From Ciona savignyi (Eukaryota; Chordata; Ascidiacea; Phlebobranchia; Cionidae), in assembly GCA_000149265.1 (NCBI GenBank), contig CH003018.1, positions 492,792 to 556,791 on the forward strand: DNA of 64,000 nt. Direction: 5' to 3'. Below are positions 26,489 through 39,400 of this stretch, one piece after another; positions within the stretch are counted from its first letter, which is position 1; each line of letters starts with the position of its first letter. The notes beneath the pieces were generated by a model, which was not told the origin of the DNA, searched no databases, and worked only from the letters and a program-made list of their open reading frames with translations. The translations under genes were made by a program, and so were the position numbers.

Positions 26489-27918
26489 CTACGGTATCTG
26501 TTAAAATATAGTGGAAGGTCATAGACGTCGGGTCGGTGGTACAAACAGCACTAATAATCAAATTGCTTACCAAAAGTTATACCTGTCGAGAATCAGTCAA
26601 GTTTCTCGTAGAAATTAAGCAATAAATCTGACTTGAAATAATTCTACAAGTATTTATTCAACTTGCAACCGAATTTGATTAACCCAAAAAATAACCGAGT
26701 AAAAGTCATAAATAGACAATGCTATATTGCCAAGTTTTGACATCTTACATTTTTAATACCTAAAAAGACTTCAATATTCTGGGGTAATATCATCAACTCT
26801 TTGTAATATTTATCTAACCGACAATCAGTAAGTCATTTCATTTGAGTCCCGATAAAATTTATTATTTTGGAAAATAAAATATGTCCAAATTTCTTCGTAT
26901 TTTTAGCCAGGCGCTGCGGGAATGTTAGTACATATCATATAACTCCTAATTTGTAAAACACTTGCCCTCTAGTTGACTGAAACGTAAAATCTTTTTATTT
27001 CTGTTTAGTCGACACTCGGATATTTTAAAAGCAGCTTTTACTTTACAGTCACATCGGTTTAGATCTATAGATTAACTGGCCATTTATATTGAATCCCACC
27101 AATGCCATATAACACTACAGCCGTTGAATTATTTATTCCTACTGCAAATAATGCGACTCGTGTTATCCTATCTTTCTTAAAACTTTCTCAATCGATCGCA
27201 AGCGAGTTTAGTGCGTCAAGAGTGCCTGCAACGTATCTTTTCTCCTAAATTGCGTCTTACGTCAGTCTGTCACACACACTGGAACGCCAATTTCAGGTGA
27301 ATAATTAATGATTATCCAGAAGAATAACGAGCGTCGATATTTTTAATTTTTAGATTTTAAGTTAAAGGTTGAAATTGAAGCTACTTTCACTCAAAATATA
27401 ACAACGGAACGTTCCCATTTTTAATATACTATTGTCGACTGTTTGTGGTTGATTATCAATTGCAATAAAAGTAGTTCATGAAGTTTAATTTGACCCTCAC
27501 ACAGATTGTCGAAACATTTTTAAAAATATGTTGTTACCTAAATTTAAGCACACGTTTAATTACACTTGTCAAGGTATCAGGTGATTAATAGTCTGACAAG
27601 GTTATAAAACATTCATCAGGCTTTTACAGTCTTTATCGTATCTTGAATTATGCATAATGTTTATGTCACTCAAGCAATTTAGTTTCTGGTTTTTAAGGAA
27701 AACATATTATTACCTTCTAAGAGTTCTATGTCGTTTATATTTCTGCAAAGAAAGTAAATTTAAATACGGACCTATCTTTTATCTGTTAAAAATAAATTGC
27801 TTTGCATGAACCTTTATATATTTTTTACATACTAAAGTACCTGGACATGGGGAAATGAATACGACCTGGAGAAACTTAATTAACTTGCAAGGTTTAACGA
27901 AAGTATTCTCTAAGGAGA
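26489..27918. promoter_or_regulatory. Intergenic; upstream of PIRT-like gene
   Basis: Contains the 5' side of the PIRT-like gene and the 3' side of the small secreted-protein candidate, both on the minus strand. AT-rich, no recognisable repeats, RNA genes or coding exons. Confidence 0.4.
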
Positions 27919-28704
27919 TTAAAACAATCTGTCGTTCCTAAAGTCAATGTTTGTAGGATTCTTGTAATTAGGCAATTCCGCAAGTTCTTCCCAATCCTCG
28001 TGGGGTCGGGTTTGCGATAAGTGAAAACAATAAATACCCTTTAAGCAGTATTTCTTACTCTGTTTAGTTACCAAAGTAAAACGCGGACTGCCGGCAAAAA
28101 AATAAATAATAAAAATTACCAAATAAAATAAGATCCAAGATATTAATATGGTCAATTTTGCCCGCATAGTATTATTATTTGCCTTCGTATTTTTTTACAA
28201 AAAAAATATGGACATACAGAACAGCCTAAATGCGACTGTATACATCCACTTTAATTAAAATTGCCTGGCGAAACTTTTGTGCCTTCTAACAACATTTATT
28301 ACATTTTCCTTTACATGTTTAAGAATCATATCCACTTATAAAAATTTGGTTGTTTTAAAACGAATATCAACACAAGCACGAACTGATGATCGCATAGCTC
28401 GCATAATAAGGTTGATATACGCACTCGAAAACGCCACCTCAAACACACGGGACATCTCAAAACCTGGCGCTCATAGACAACTCGTTTACTTTCTTTTGTG
28501 CAGTCAATATTTGCAGCTTGGCCTTTAAAATGTCGATATTATCGAACCATCTCCAACGATTTGAATCAAATTCCTGAATTAGCTTCGAGAACACTAAGCA
28601 CTCGAGCGAATTAGGTTAACCATCCACGAACTTGCAGAAGAAGAAGTTCCCCTGAACCGTTTAATTAGTTGTCGTCTTACCAGCAGCAGAAGGCAAGCCG
28701 CCAT
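27919..28704 (-). CDS. Possible small secreted protein, three exons
   Basis: Proposed exons: 28681..28704 (MAACLLLL, then GTAAGA), 28464..28600 and 27919..28087, totalling 330 nt (109 aa) with matching phases. The first 16 residues are a plausible signal peptide. Exon 2 is helical and charged (RWRWFDNIDILKAKLQI), and exon 3 has two cysteines (YCLKGIYC) and an acidic, Asn-rich end. The last acceptor follows a good pyrimidine run. The first acceptor, CTCGAG, is weak. The alternative is a single frame 27919..28167 of 82 aa with an N-terminal hydrophobic stretch; I read that stretch as the translated pyrimidine tract of the intron. I do not recognise the family. Confidence 0.4.
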
Positions 28705-30479
28705 AAATATTTAATCCTCGCACTTTGTAGACGCATGATTGAAAAGTTAACCAAAAATATTACGATATGCCATTAATGGCTTAGCCCTTATATCCCATTG
28801 TAAAATAATATAAATAAAATGCAGATACAGTTGGTGTATAATAAATACAGCAACTGATTTCAATGTGAGCAACACAAATTTTATTGTGAACAATAAAATA
28901 TTTTTTTATACTTTTTATCTGAAAGTTTGTCATTTTTTAAAACTGATTTAATAGATTACCCAAACTTAATTTAGTTATTTTACAATTCGGGGTAACTTTA
29001 ATACAAAATTGACTTTTAATTTGTAAAGAAATCTGCCATACATTAATCAAAAATAGGGTGACGCGTATTTTGATTCTATTTGCCTACCGTTTATTATCGT
29101 TCAAAGGAACGAATACGCCGTTAATCGAATCGCTTTGTTCTAAGTTTACCGAGGGCGAGACTAGTACAAAGCAGCAACTATACTTATATGCATTTGCTTC
29201 CAATAAAATCGTTTTAATTTTTGAAACTAAGCTTGCTCCGTTGATGTTTGAAAAGCTTAGAAAAGTCTGACATTTTTCTCCCCTACGCGATTTTACTTAT
29301 TTTAAATATAATATAAAAAAGTACTTTTAATTGGTCTACGTATTAAGTACAAATATGCATTTTTATTGGTCAGTAATGATGATAATGTACAAACATTTTA
29401 TCGATGGGATCAAGTTAAAGGAATGAAATCATCGGTTTATTGTGTAAGTGAGATCTTCGGACTAACTGTGAACAAACACTCCGAGACAAAGTTGGATTTG
29501 TTTGTCTTTGTGTCCCTAGTAAAAGTTCGTCGGCCCAGTATTCATGTTGAATCAGGGCAAAGATCAGAGCGTTTATAATCGCCTGTAACAACATTTATCA
29601 ATTTCGTGTATTTTTAGGTAAGTGGAATGGAATATGACAAATTTGTTGCCGAATTGAATAAAGACAAGTATTTAGATAGGCAGTGTCCAAAGTCAAAGCA
29701 TAAAAAAGCCAGATTAACAACATTCGCCCTTCAATACAAATGTTTTTATTTGTCGAATTATTTTGGTACTTTATTTATAACTAAATAAAAAATGTTGCTA
29801 ATTTTCGTATTCGTTAAACTTAATGTAACAAAAATACAAAATAGTCATATGTGATTAGTAGGAGATTTAAAGAAAGAATAAAAACAAGAGGCATATATCG
29901 ACCAATATAATTGTAAATCTACTTTGTATGGCATAAATTCGCACTTCGTGAAGTGTCATTTTATAGTTAGCAAGAATTTAATAATTAATCATTATTACAA
30001 GTAAATTAGACAATGTGTACTGTTCTTCGGTGGCCTTTTTTGCCAAGTCGATTTGTTTGGTATGGCGTCACAAATTTGTGTTGACTCAATGTTTTTCGGT
30101 CTTGATTTATGTTCAAAATTTTTTGTCATGAAAACTATCCAAGGAAATATAAAATTAGGCACAATTACATATTATTACGAGATTGTAGACAGCCTCGAGA
30201 AATATTCACTCCGCGGATTATATTATAATTGAGTCAATTAGTTGAAGCAGCCTTACACTATTTTATAGCACATTGTGTTTCTATCAGTTTTGATTATACG
30301 AGAACAGTTTAATGAATAATTCTGGAACTATTCTTAACAATTTCAGGAAAAAAAGCTAAATAGTATTGACACTTAATGGAATAAAATTAGTTTGAAATGT
30401 ATTATAGGTCTCGCGAAAAGAGATTGCAAAATGCAATCTTTATACTGTAACAATGACAGACATGCGAGATTATTAAATA
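28705..30479. other. Intergenic, upstream of the RADIL-like gene
   Basis: Should contain the main promoter of the RADIL-like gene and the start region of the small secreted-protein candidate. Plus-strand open frames at 29058..29270, 29366..29578 and about 29617..29700 read like short pieces of coding sequence but have no consistent splice model. They could be a decayed gene or chance. No repeats recognised. Confidence 0.35.
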
Positions 30480-33400
30480 ATGGAGGAACACAGGCTCGAA
30501 GAGAGGTTGGAACCTAAAGCTGGGAAAGATGAAGATTTAAACCGAATGTCACAAGATAGTGTGTTATCACCGGAACATCTCATTCACTCATCCGATCCGA
30601 ACGTTGTTCTCACTAATCCAGTGGTGCTTAATCATCTCCGGAAGCTACACAACCGTGCAACTCAAAGGTGAAGTATAAATATTAAAGGAACGTACTTTAT
30701 TTACAATTACTACTTTCGCAGAGAGTGTGCAAACAATGTCGCGTTTCTCATCACAAATATTGTGGGCTATAACATGTTTAGTAAGCATTGTTTGTGCGTC
30801 AGTGTGTACTTGCAAGCCGATTTTTTAATGAAAAGTTATCGCACATAAAGTATACCAACATATTTACATTTCCCACTGTATGCAGCATTATGATGATAAA
30901 TTCACCATGAACGTGTCACTAACATAATACTCATGCTTATATATGCGTCTCATTTTAAAACAACTAACTCGTTTATGCACTGCAGAGGGCACCGACAATC
31001 GATTGACGATGACATCAACGAAAGGCGAACTCAACTACGTGCCAAAGTTGATCATTTTAATCGAAGGAGCGAAGTTGGAGCATTTCGTGTCAAACTGCTA
31101 AGCGTAAGTTTATATTGTATATTTTTTCAGACACAATTTAATCCTTAAAGAAAATGTTTCGTTTGGCTATGGAATTGCTTCTCATCTTTTATTTAAGTAA
31201 CTTTACTTTTATTTTCTGCAAGGACAACCGTTTTCATTTAGTTGGAATGAGTATTATTTATAAATAAACATACCAACTATCAAATTTATATAAACTACAA
31301 TCGTTACTTCATAAATTCAATAAACAAATATATCAATAAAATAAAGGGATACTCTTTTTGCAAAAGCAAAAATAAAGCGAAATTGGGTTTTGAACGATGG
31401 TCGGAAATCTCACATTAAATAGGTGTTCTCCACTAGTAGTCCTAATGGTCCAGAATAACTTTGGTTTCGCTATCACAGACAATCGATGATATAACTTATT
31501 CCGGGCCGGTTCGTTTCCACTATCGTTCCTCTGACACTAAGCGCGATAGCTTCCGCTTGATGACGCTGTCGGATAGCGACCAAGTACGCAATGTTCTTCC
31601 TGCTTTGAGGAACAAGTTCAATATTCCTGAATCGATCAAATGCTCGCTGCGGGAAATGATCAACGGTGGTAGGTTACACAATCTAGCTATATTTATCTTT
31701 AATTATTAAATAGTTTTTCCAGGATTGTATTGTAAGCATATAAATGTTTAAAAAAATTGCGGTATGTGTATAGTGCATATTCTATATAAATTCCACAAAC
31801 ATAACGTAAATTCTAAATAAGTTTTAATTAAACTTGGATGGTACACAGCATACAATATTAAAAATAGCTTAAATGTCTTAGCCGCATTGTCTATTTTTGA
31901 GGAGGCGTTTAACAAACTATTCCCTCTATCTTTCAAACGCACAGTGACCTCACAAAAGGACTGTCACTCGAAATCATACCACTGAAGCCTTAATGTATTT
32001 TCACTCAAAATTAGAGCTAGTATCTGAAGCATAACTAAAAGCCGTTCAAAATTTGACTTAAAATTTTGAACTGGTGCCCCTCCGTAAATTTGATTTTTTC
32101 CCACCAAAACATCGAGAAAATGCGGAATCAACACCTTTGTTTTATGAAGCTCTGCTTCTTTATTACAAAATTGCAACATTAATCGAAAACACCCCCGCGA
32201 AGCATAACCCAGGCTGCTTGCAAATGTACCAACATTGGGAAATCACCACCATTGTTTTTTTTTAGCAAAACGCTAACTCAAACACCATGGCTAAGTAGGT
32301 ACCCCTCGTCAGTTCCGGCCACGCACCAAGCTTATTTTAATTGGTTGTGCGCGATCTATAGCACATCTTTGGACAGAAAAAGTGGCCCAATCGTTTTAAA
32401 ACATTTAAAAATTTTAGCAAACATGATCCAGATGTGCGTAAGTATACGTAGTGTTAGGGATTTCTTTTCGCACTAAAACTGAAACCAAAGTGGGAGAGCA
32501 GAATGTTACTAATTGTGTTTGTGGTGGGCAAAATTATCACCAGTGGCAACATCACATTCACAATGAAATTCACTAACATATGCCCGATCCAATAAACCCC
32601 ATATGATACTTTTTAAGTGATTTTCGTGTAAAATCTGTAACATAACGTTGTTAGATTGTGGCGTTTTTATTTGTAAATTTACTTACGCACGGTAATTTTA
32701 AGATCAATTTGTCTATGGAGTTTTTCAAACCGTACAGAGACGTTGTAAATTGATCGCATCACAAAAATGCCTTATTCTTCCTATATTACTTACTTTTCCG
32801 CCCAGTTAAGATCCAACCATACTATTTATTTTAATTGTATGATATAGATGAACAATACAAATAGTTCAAATGGCATTCGCACGAGGCAGATGTTCGGTGA
32901 TAAAATGTCGTCCTTGTGTCCCAAACCCTTAGTTTATATTTATAAGTACCGCCAATAACACACTGTTGGCATGTAATATTCGTTGGGTTATGACTGTAAA
33001 ATTTAAATCTACGTGAAGCTATTGGTCTAACTTAATTTCTTTAATGGTGGAATTTCATAACACTTAAAACGAAATAGATTATCGTTATTGAAAAGAAATC
33101 AGAGTAAAACAGATATAAGATTGCTAATCATGTCATAATGTAATGACTTCTAAACCTACTTGAGCGATTATCATATCTTTAAGACTTTAAATTGATATTA
33201 CTGATGGAAATTATTGAGGTCAATATCCTGATTTTGGAACAAGGGCATTTTTAAGGGGGTAATCCTTGTAAATACGACATGCTTGACAAATATTTACATA
33301 ATTAGATGACGAAAGCTGCTTTTGCTTTTCGTTTTACCGGTAGGAATATGATACTCAGATAACGTGTTATATGGCCATGGATACAATATGTTAACGCATT

Positions 33401-36400
33401 CCGTATGAACGTGAAGACGAGAAAGACATATTTTGTCTACTCTAAACCACTTCGAAGGGTTGTTTGTTAGGTTTCATTTCAGATTAAGCTATTGTTCCTG
33501 TTTTATTCAATTGTCGCGTCATTGTAAAGACGTAAGCACTTATTTGCACAGATAGTGAACGAGTTTGTCAGTACAACAGAGGTGGATTAGTGAAATTAAG
33601 GCGACAACTATCTTTCTTAATCCAAATCGTGATGAATATACCGCGCTTGCCTAAATAAATATGCCATCCATCGGATTGGCCTTTACTAATATTTTTACAC
33701 AGTTAGTAAGAATATATTTTACTCTGCTCGACACAGCATTGTTGATTTTCTATTTAAAGTGCCAGGATTATCAATGTTACAAATGATTTAATTGTGTTCA
33801 TGTTTAAAAATTAACTGTTCCGTACTCTGATCAGTGTTTGTTTATTTTTTATTTAATTGACGGAATTTGCCTGTGGTTCCCACTCGGCTTCGAACTGAAG
33901 TGGCTTTAATTGAGAAAGCTAGCTTAACAAAGGCACTGGAATCTCGCTTTACGGTTGGCTACTTTGTATATCTCTGCGATGAAATCCGATATGTGTTAGG
34001 TCGCTGAGGGAGGTCAGAGATATGTATAGGTGACTAATCCAAACTAAATCAGTGTAAAATTATGGTTATGAAATACTCCTGAGAGAAACGAATACTATGT
34101 ATGGCATTTCTTAAACAGGGTGATGATAGTCTAGATTATGAGATGTTTTTCACCGTTCTAGATTTTAGGAAAGTAGTTGGAACTAGCTTGGAACCGAAAT
34201 TTCCAGTTGAATTGTTTCCTCAATCGCCTGAATGAGCCATTTGCGCGGCAAGTACGAAATAAAGGTTTTTAATGTGCTTCGCTTTCGACCGGAAACTATA
34301 AAGCTAGTATTTCAAGAGTCACAGCCAGCGGTTTCAGTTGTAGATTTCAGTTGCGCTTTCTGCAATAGTTTTTTTTTTTTTAAATCTTCCATTTATCTTA
34401 AGTTCTACGTGTTCGTGTTTCGGTCCGATTTAGTTGTGGGTTTTAAAACGGTGTTTGCCTTGTTATGGCTGAGACCTGCACTTAAACCATGACTTAATTT
34501 CCACGAGAATGTGGTTAATTATACTTTTGAGACAGTGGTGCAAAGACCGAGTTAGCATAGTAACAGGAACTGTCGTATACCTTGATAGAATAAAAACATT
34601 TAAATTATTATTTTTTTAGTAATTAATTGCCTTGCTAGAAAATTAAAATAATACAAAATGTCATTTTATTCTATACCGGTGTATAAGCGAAAAATAGCGG
34701 CACCCTAAAATGCGTTCAGAGTCGTTCGTACAGTACAGTAAAATGATCGGCACTAATTGCACGTTCTGTTAAATCAAGTCTATCATTTGTCTTTGGTATT
34801 CTATGACTGTAACTGGTACTGCGGCGCCTCGGCATTTGTTCACGTTTAATTACAAGCTTCTATCATTCAAGCCTAGTCGGCGAGTGCTGTTGTAGCTAAA
34901 GTAGAATGAAAAATTAGGTAAAAATGATACAGAAAAAAGTTGTCAGCTTAAAATTAAAAGAAATGTAGTTGTGTAAATTGTGTAATGATTTTCTAGATAT
35001 TTAATTTATATGTGCAAATTGTGAATGTCCCAGATGTTGTAGTTTTCTGTTTTTTAAACAGCTCATTACTTGTTTGCCTTGGCAGTTGGTGTATGTTTTT
35101 AAACATGCTTTGGTAAAATACCATGTCAAACGAACCTACTTACGTTTCGTTTGATCATGTTGATTGTGATATCGGTTTCCCCGAAGCCCCATCGCCTTGT
35201 CCGTCCAGTGAATTTGGTTGGACATGCCGGGGTAAGTACAAATGAAATAAATACAGAACTAATTATTCTTATTTGTCAATATATGTGTGTGTGTGTGTTA
35301 TTGTTTTGTAACTAAAATGTTTATTTTTGTAGTTCGCCTCGGTATATAAAGTAGAATGGTTGTAATTTATTTATTGTGGAAATGTAATTAGGTGGACAGT
35401 AACTAATTTTATTCAGTAAATATAAAACAAAAAAAAAATTTTCAATTTTATCTGATACGTTATAGAGAACCAATGCCGTATAATTAAACGACCTATAGAT
35501 TATCAACTAGCGTATCAAAGCCGTTAACAACCGACAATTTAAACTTCAGTGTCGACAATATAATAATCAGTTTACAGTTAGGTGGTTTAATCACGCCCAA
35601 TAGTAGTTATAATCAATAAAGTATTAAGCCAGTTATAGGATAACTTATTTCAATAAATTTTTAGACTTAATATGATTTGTTGCACGCAAATGATAAGTAT
35701 AAATTTTTGTTTGATGTCAATTATTTAGCATTGTCGGAATGAAATAGTTTGTCAAAATTAACAAGATTTAAAGCTCGTTATATAAACTGACTGTGTTTCA
35801 TTCTGTATAAATTTTAACCAGGTCTTAACTATGTTTATCCCAAATCATATCCAGGAAAGGCGTTTATGTTTTTCTATCAACTCTTGCGTTATATCAACAA
35901 ACGCTTCATTGACCACCTATTGTAAGTTATAAAACTAATATAAAAATAGTTTCCGTTTTCAATGAAATAGATTTAACAAATACTATAAAGTTGACATTTT
36001 GTGTTTATTTTGTTCCAGACGAGATATTACTTGATCCTGAAGACAAACCGCTTGAGCTTGCAGTCAATTCAAAATCACCAGTGACTTTTCATCTGATAGC
36101 GGGAAGCGACCGAAACACGGAATTGTTGCAAAATCTGAAAAGTGACGGGTTTTCCCCGGATGAGAGAAAAAAATTAATAAAAAAGTAGGAAGACGTTTCG
36201 GCAATGAATTTAAATGTAATCAAGTGTGATGCGAACAATACAGCTCTCTAGTTTTACTACTTTAACAATATTAGCTCAAGAGTTACACCAAGCTCATTGT
36301 TAAACACAATACACAATTCGCACAGTCAAGTTCTCATTTAAACATTTTAACGTTTCAAGTGCAATTCATAAGCATCATTCTTATTCCATTACTTCATGAG

Positions 36401-39400
36401 CGTCAATAGACGTTTTAACCTATGTGGCGGTAGGTAATGTTTTCTACTGTTTAATATGTAGAACGTTTTTAATACGTCTTCGGTATTGTACATAAGCTGT
36501 ATACCTTAAAGTTAATATTGATGTAAACAGTTCTGATTTTTTTTTGCGTCAGTAAGATTTTACGGAAAAAATTATGATTTGATTTTTAGATTTAATTTGG
36601 GTATAAATGATGCTGGTGATGACGACGAAACAAAGAGTTCAATAACTTCGTCTCCAAGTACACCACGACGACGAACAAGTTTAAGCGGAAGTAGCACCAG
36701 TGGAAGTTTAAGAAAGTTTTCCACGAATCGAAGACGACCTGCATCACCTATCATTGTAAAAGATATTGCGAAGATTAATGGTAAGTTGTTGTATAATTCA
36801 TGTATTTTGATCATGGTCTAGCCTTTGCGGTATTAATACTACTTTTTGTAAAAAAAATAAACCCGTCCTTGCCTATTTACAATAGTAAAATTTATGGAAA
36901 CGTTTTTCATATTGTTCAGGTTATGGTGACGTAAGCCGTCGTTCAAGTCAAAGACAACATACACCTGTAAAAACTCAAATACCCGCCACAAGTGGAAATA
37001 CCAACGTCAGAAAATCCAAAAATATGAGCTTACCGGCGCCAGCTATCGGAGATGTTAAACAAACTGCCGCGACACGCAGTGGTCGCATGAGGAGCCTAAA
37101 GCATAAGAAAGGCGATGCGTTGGCGACTCCGAAACGGGAGAGTCGATCATCTTCCGCTCGAAGATTATTTTTAAGTTTACGTAAATACAGACCACGCTCA
37201 TCATCCAGAGAGCGCAAAGGCAGCAAAAGCGCCTCTGATCTCTCTTCAATGCGCCAGAAAACTGCTGATGATAGCAAGAAAAACTCTGAGCTTTCATCGG
37301 ATGTCAATCTCCCCGGTATCATGAAAATATTTGGCGACGCCATCAGCCCAGGGGCAAACTATAAAAGCGTGATGGCGACTCGGGAATCAAGTGCAAGGGA
37401 ACTCGTTAAAACAGCCGTAGAACGATACGGTATACCAAGACAGCAAGCAAAGCTTTATGCGTTGTGTGAAGTGGTTGGCAAGGTAACTGGCAACAAATCG
37501 ATGGCGCCACACAGCGGCCTAAGAATTACAGCTAGTAAAAAGAAAAACACAAAAGGTAAGCCAAACATAAATAGAATATTTTGAATCCTTGTCGTTTAAC
37601 AACTAATGATAATTTCTATATTAACTAAAAAAATTGTTTGCTATATTGCACATTGCAATCAGAAATTTTTATTAATATTGATTCAAACATGACTGAATGT
37701 TTTGAATTTACGCAGTAACTGAACATCTTTCTAGGTAACTCTTCGTCCATCGAAACTTCTTTTGGTGTCGGTGAGCATGGTTTTCAAGAAGATTATATTC
37801 GTCCGCTCAATGATCACGAACGACCGCTTATTCTACAGTCATACTGGAAACCAATAGATGGTCATTGTCGGCGATTTGAGATTAGAAGAAAATCAAAGGT
37901 ACAGTTTGAATTAACCTCCTAATATTTATTTTCAAAATAATAAATGATACGAAATCAGGTGTTCAAGAAACAGACCAAAGACAATGAAACTCGCGATATC
38001 AACTTGCAAGCGAAACGTCTTGTAATGCAGAAATCAAAGTTAGTATTACTTCGGTTACCTAGTATCCAATTTTTCAATCAAAGTATTGTATAATTGGTCA
38101 TAAATGTTTAAATCTAATGCTTATGAGCAAACTAATTGATTGTATTTCTATTTCCACAGACCAAATTTAAGTCTTTCAGCGTTTTATGTCCACTCAAGTA
38201 ATCAACCACAAACCGACAGCGAAGACTCTGACGATGAAAAGGCGTCATCCAAACTTGAGTTCGATAAACGCCGAAAACGGAATTCACTTGATGCTACTAC
38301 CTCTAAACTTGATTCCTCTGTCGAAAATGATGTGCACGCTGATGCATCCCATGATACTGTATCGCAAAATCTTCCAGACGCACCGTCGACCACGGATATA
38401 AAAGTAACTGAAACCTGGGAAATAAGAGATAGCGTCACACCTCCTGTCCCTCATCTGTTGACACTGCAAGGTGCTGATGAAACTGTACGAGACGGAGATT
38501 TGGTGCGATATCTCGACCGAGAAGAAATTTTGGTGGGAAGTGATGTTTCGGACTTTAAGCTTCACGCGCCTGGAGTATTACCCCACCACTGCGTTATAAA
38601 ACGACATCTAGAAACATTTTTTGATGAAATGCAGAATTATAAAGCATCACGTAGATGGAGAGTCGTAGTTTCTCCTTTAAGTTCGAGAGCGGAGTTATTG
38701 GTCAATGGCGTCAGGGTAACATCAAAGCACGCACTACGACATGGTGAAGTACTAACAATTGGTAAAAACATCATGTATATGTACAAAGACCCCACGTCAA
38801 GTGTAAATCTTGGCAGCGTTTTATCTTTATCTTTTGGAAAAGCAGAGGATAATGAAATTAAAATTTCCAGTGACCCAATTATCAACGAACAAAACAATGA
38901 CACCAGTAACGGCATCAGCAGATCTTCTACCCCTGTGTTTGCCCAAACCCGACACATAATAGAAACGGAGCTCAGCTACGAAGTTGAAAACGAAGACCAG
39001 ATTCTGGATGAGATGTTTGATTTATTTTCGACCAATGATTTCGACCACTCAAAATCAGCATTAGTACCATCTACTCTATTGTGCCACGTGATTACGCATG
39101 CGTGTTTAAATTTTGACCAAACAAGCAAAAACGAATTACTTCTAAAAGTTGCAAGCAACTTGCAAACCATGGTCTTGGTAAGTGATATCAATTTCACTGT
39201 GCAATAAGATTTATGTAACGGGTTATTAAAATCGCAGAATGCAACGAGAAATGTGTCTATACAAGAAATACAAACGTAAGTATATCGGCATAACGACATA
39301 CGATCGTTTGATTTATGTTCTGATTCCAATCCAGACATTCCCCGCCTCAACACTTACTTCCATCTTTGCGACCTGTTTTCTTCTGGATGTCAAACTCTCT

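Noticed and set aside
28001-28167. An N-terminal hydrophobic stretch in an 82-codon minus-strand frame suggesting a type II membrane protein
   Set aside because: The hydrophobic run is translated pyrimidine-rich DNA just upstream of a good splice acceptor, and a three-exon model explains the downstream coding better.
29058-29720. Short plus-strand frames that look partly coding upstream of the RADIL-like gene
   Set aside because: No consistent splice sites or recognised domain; could be chance or a decayed gene.
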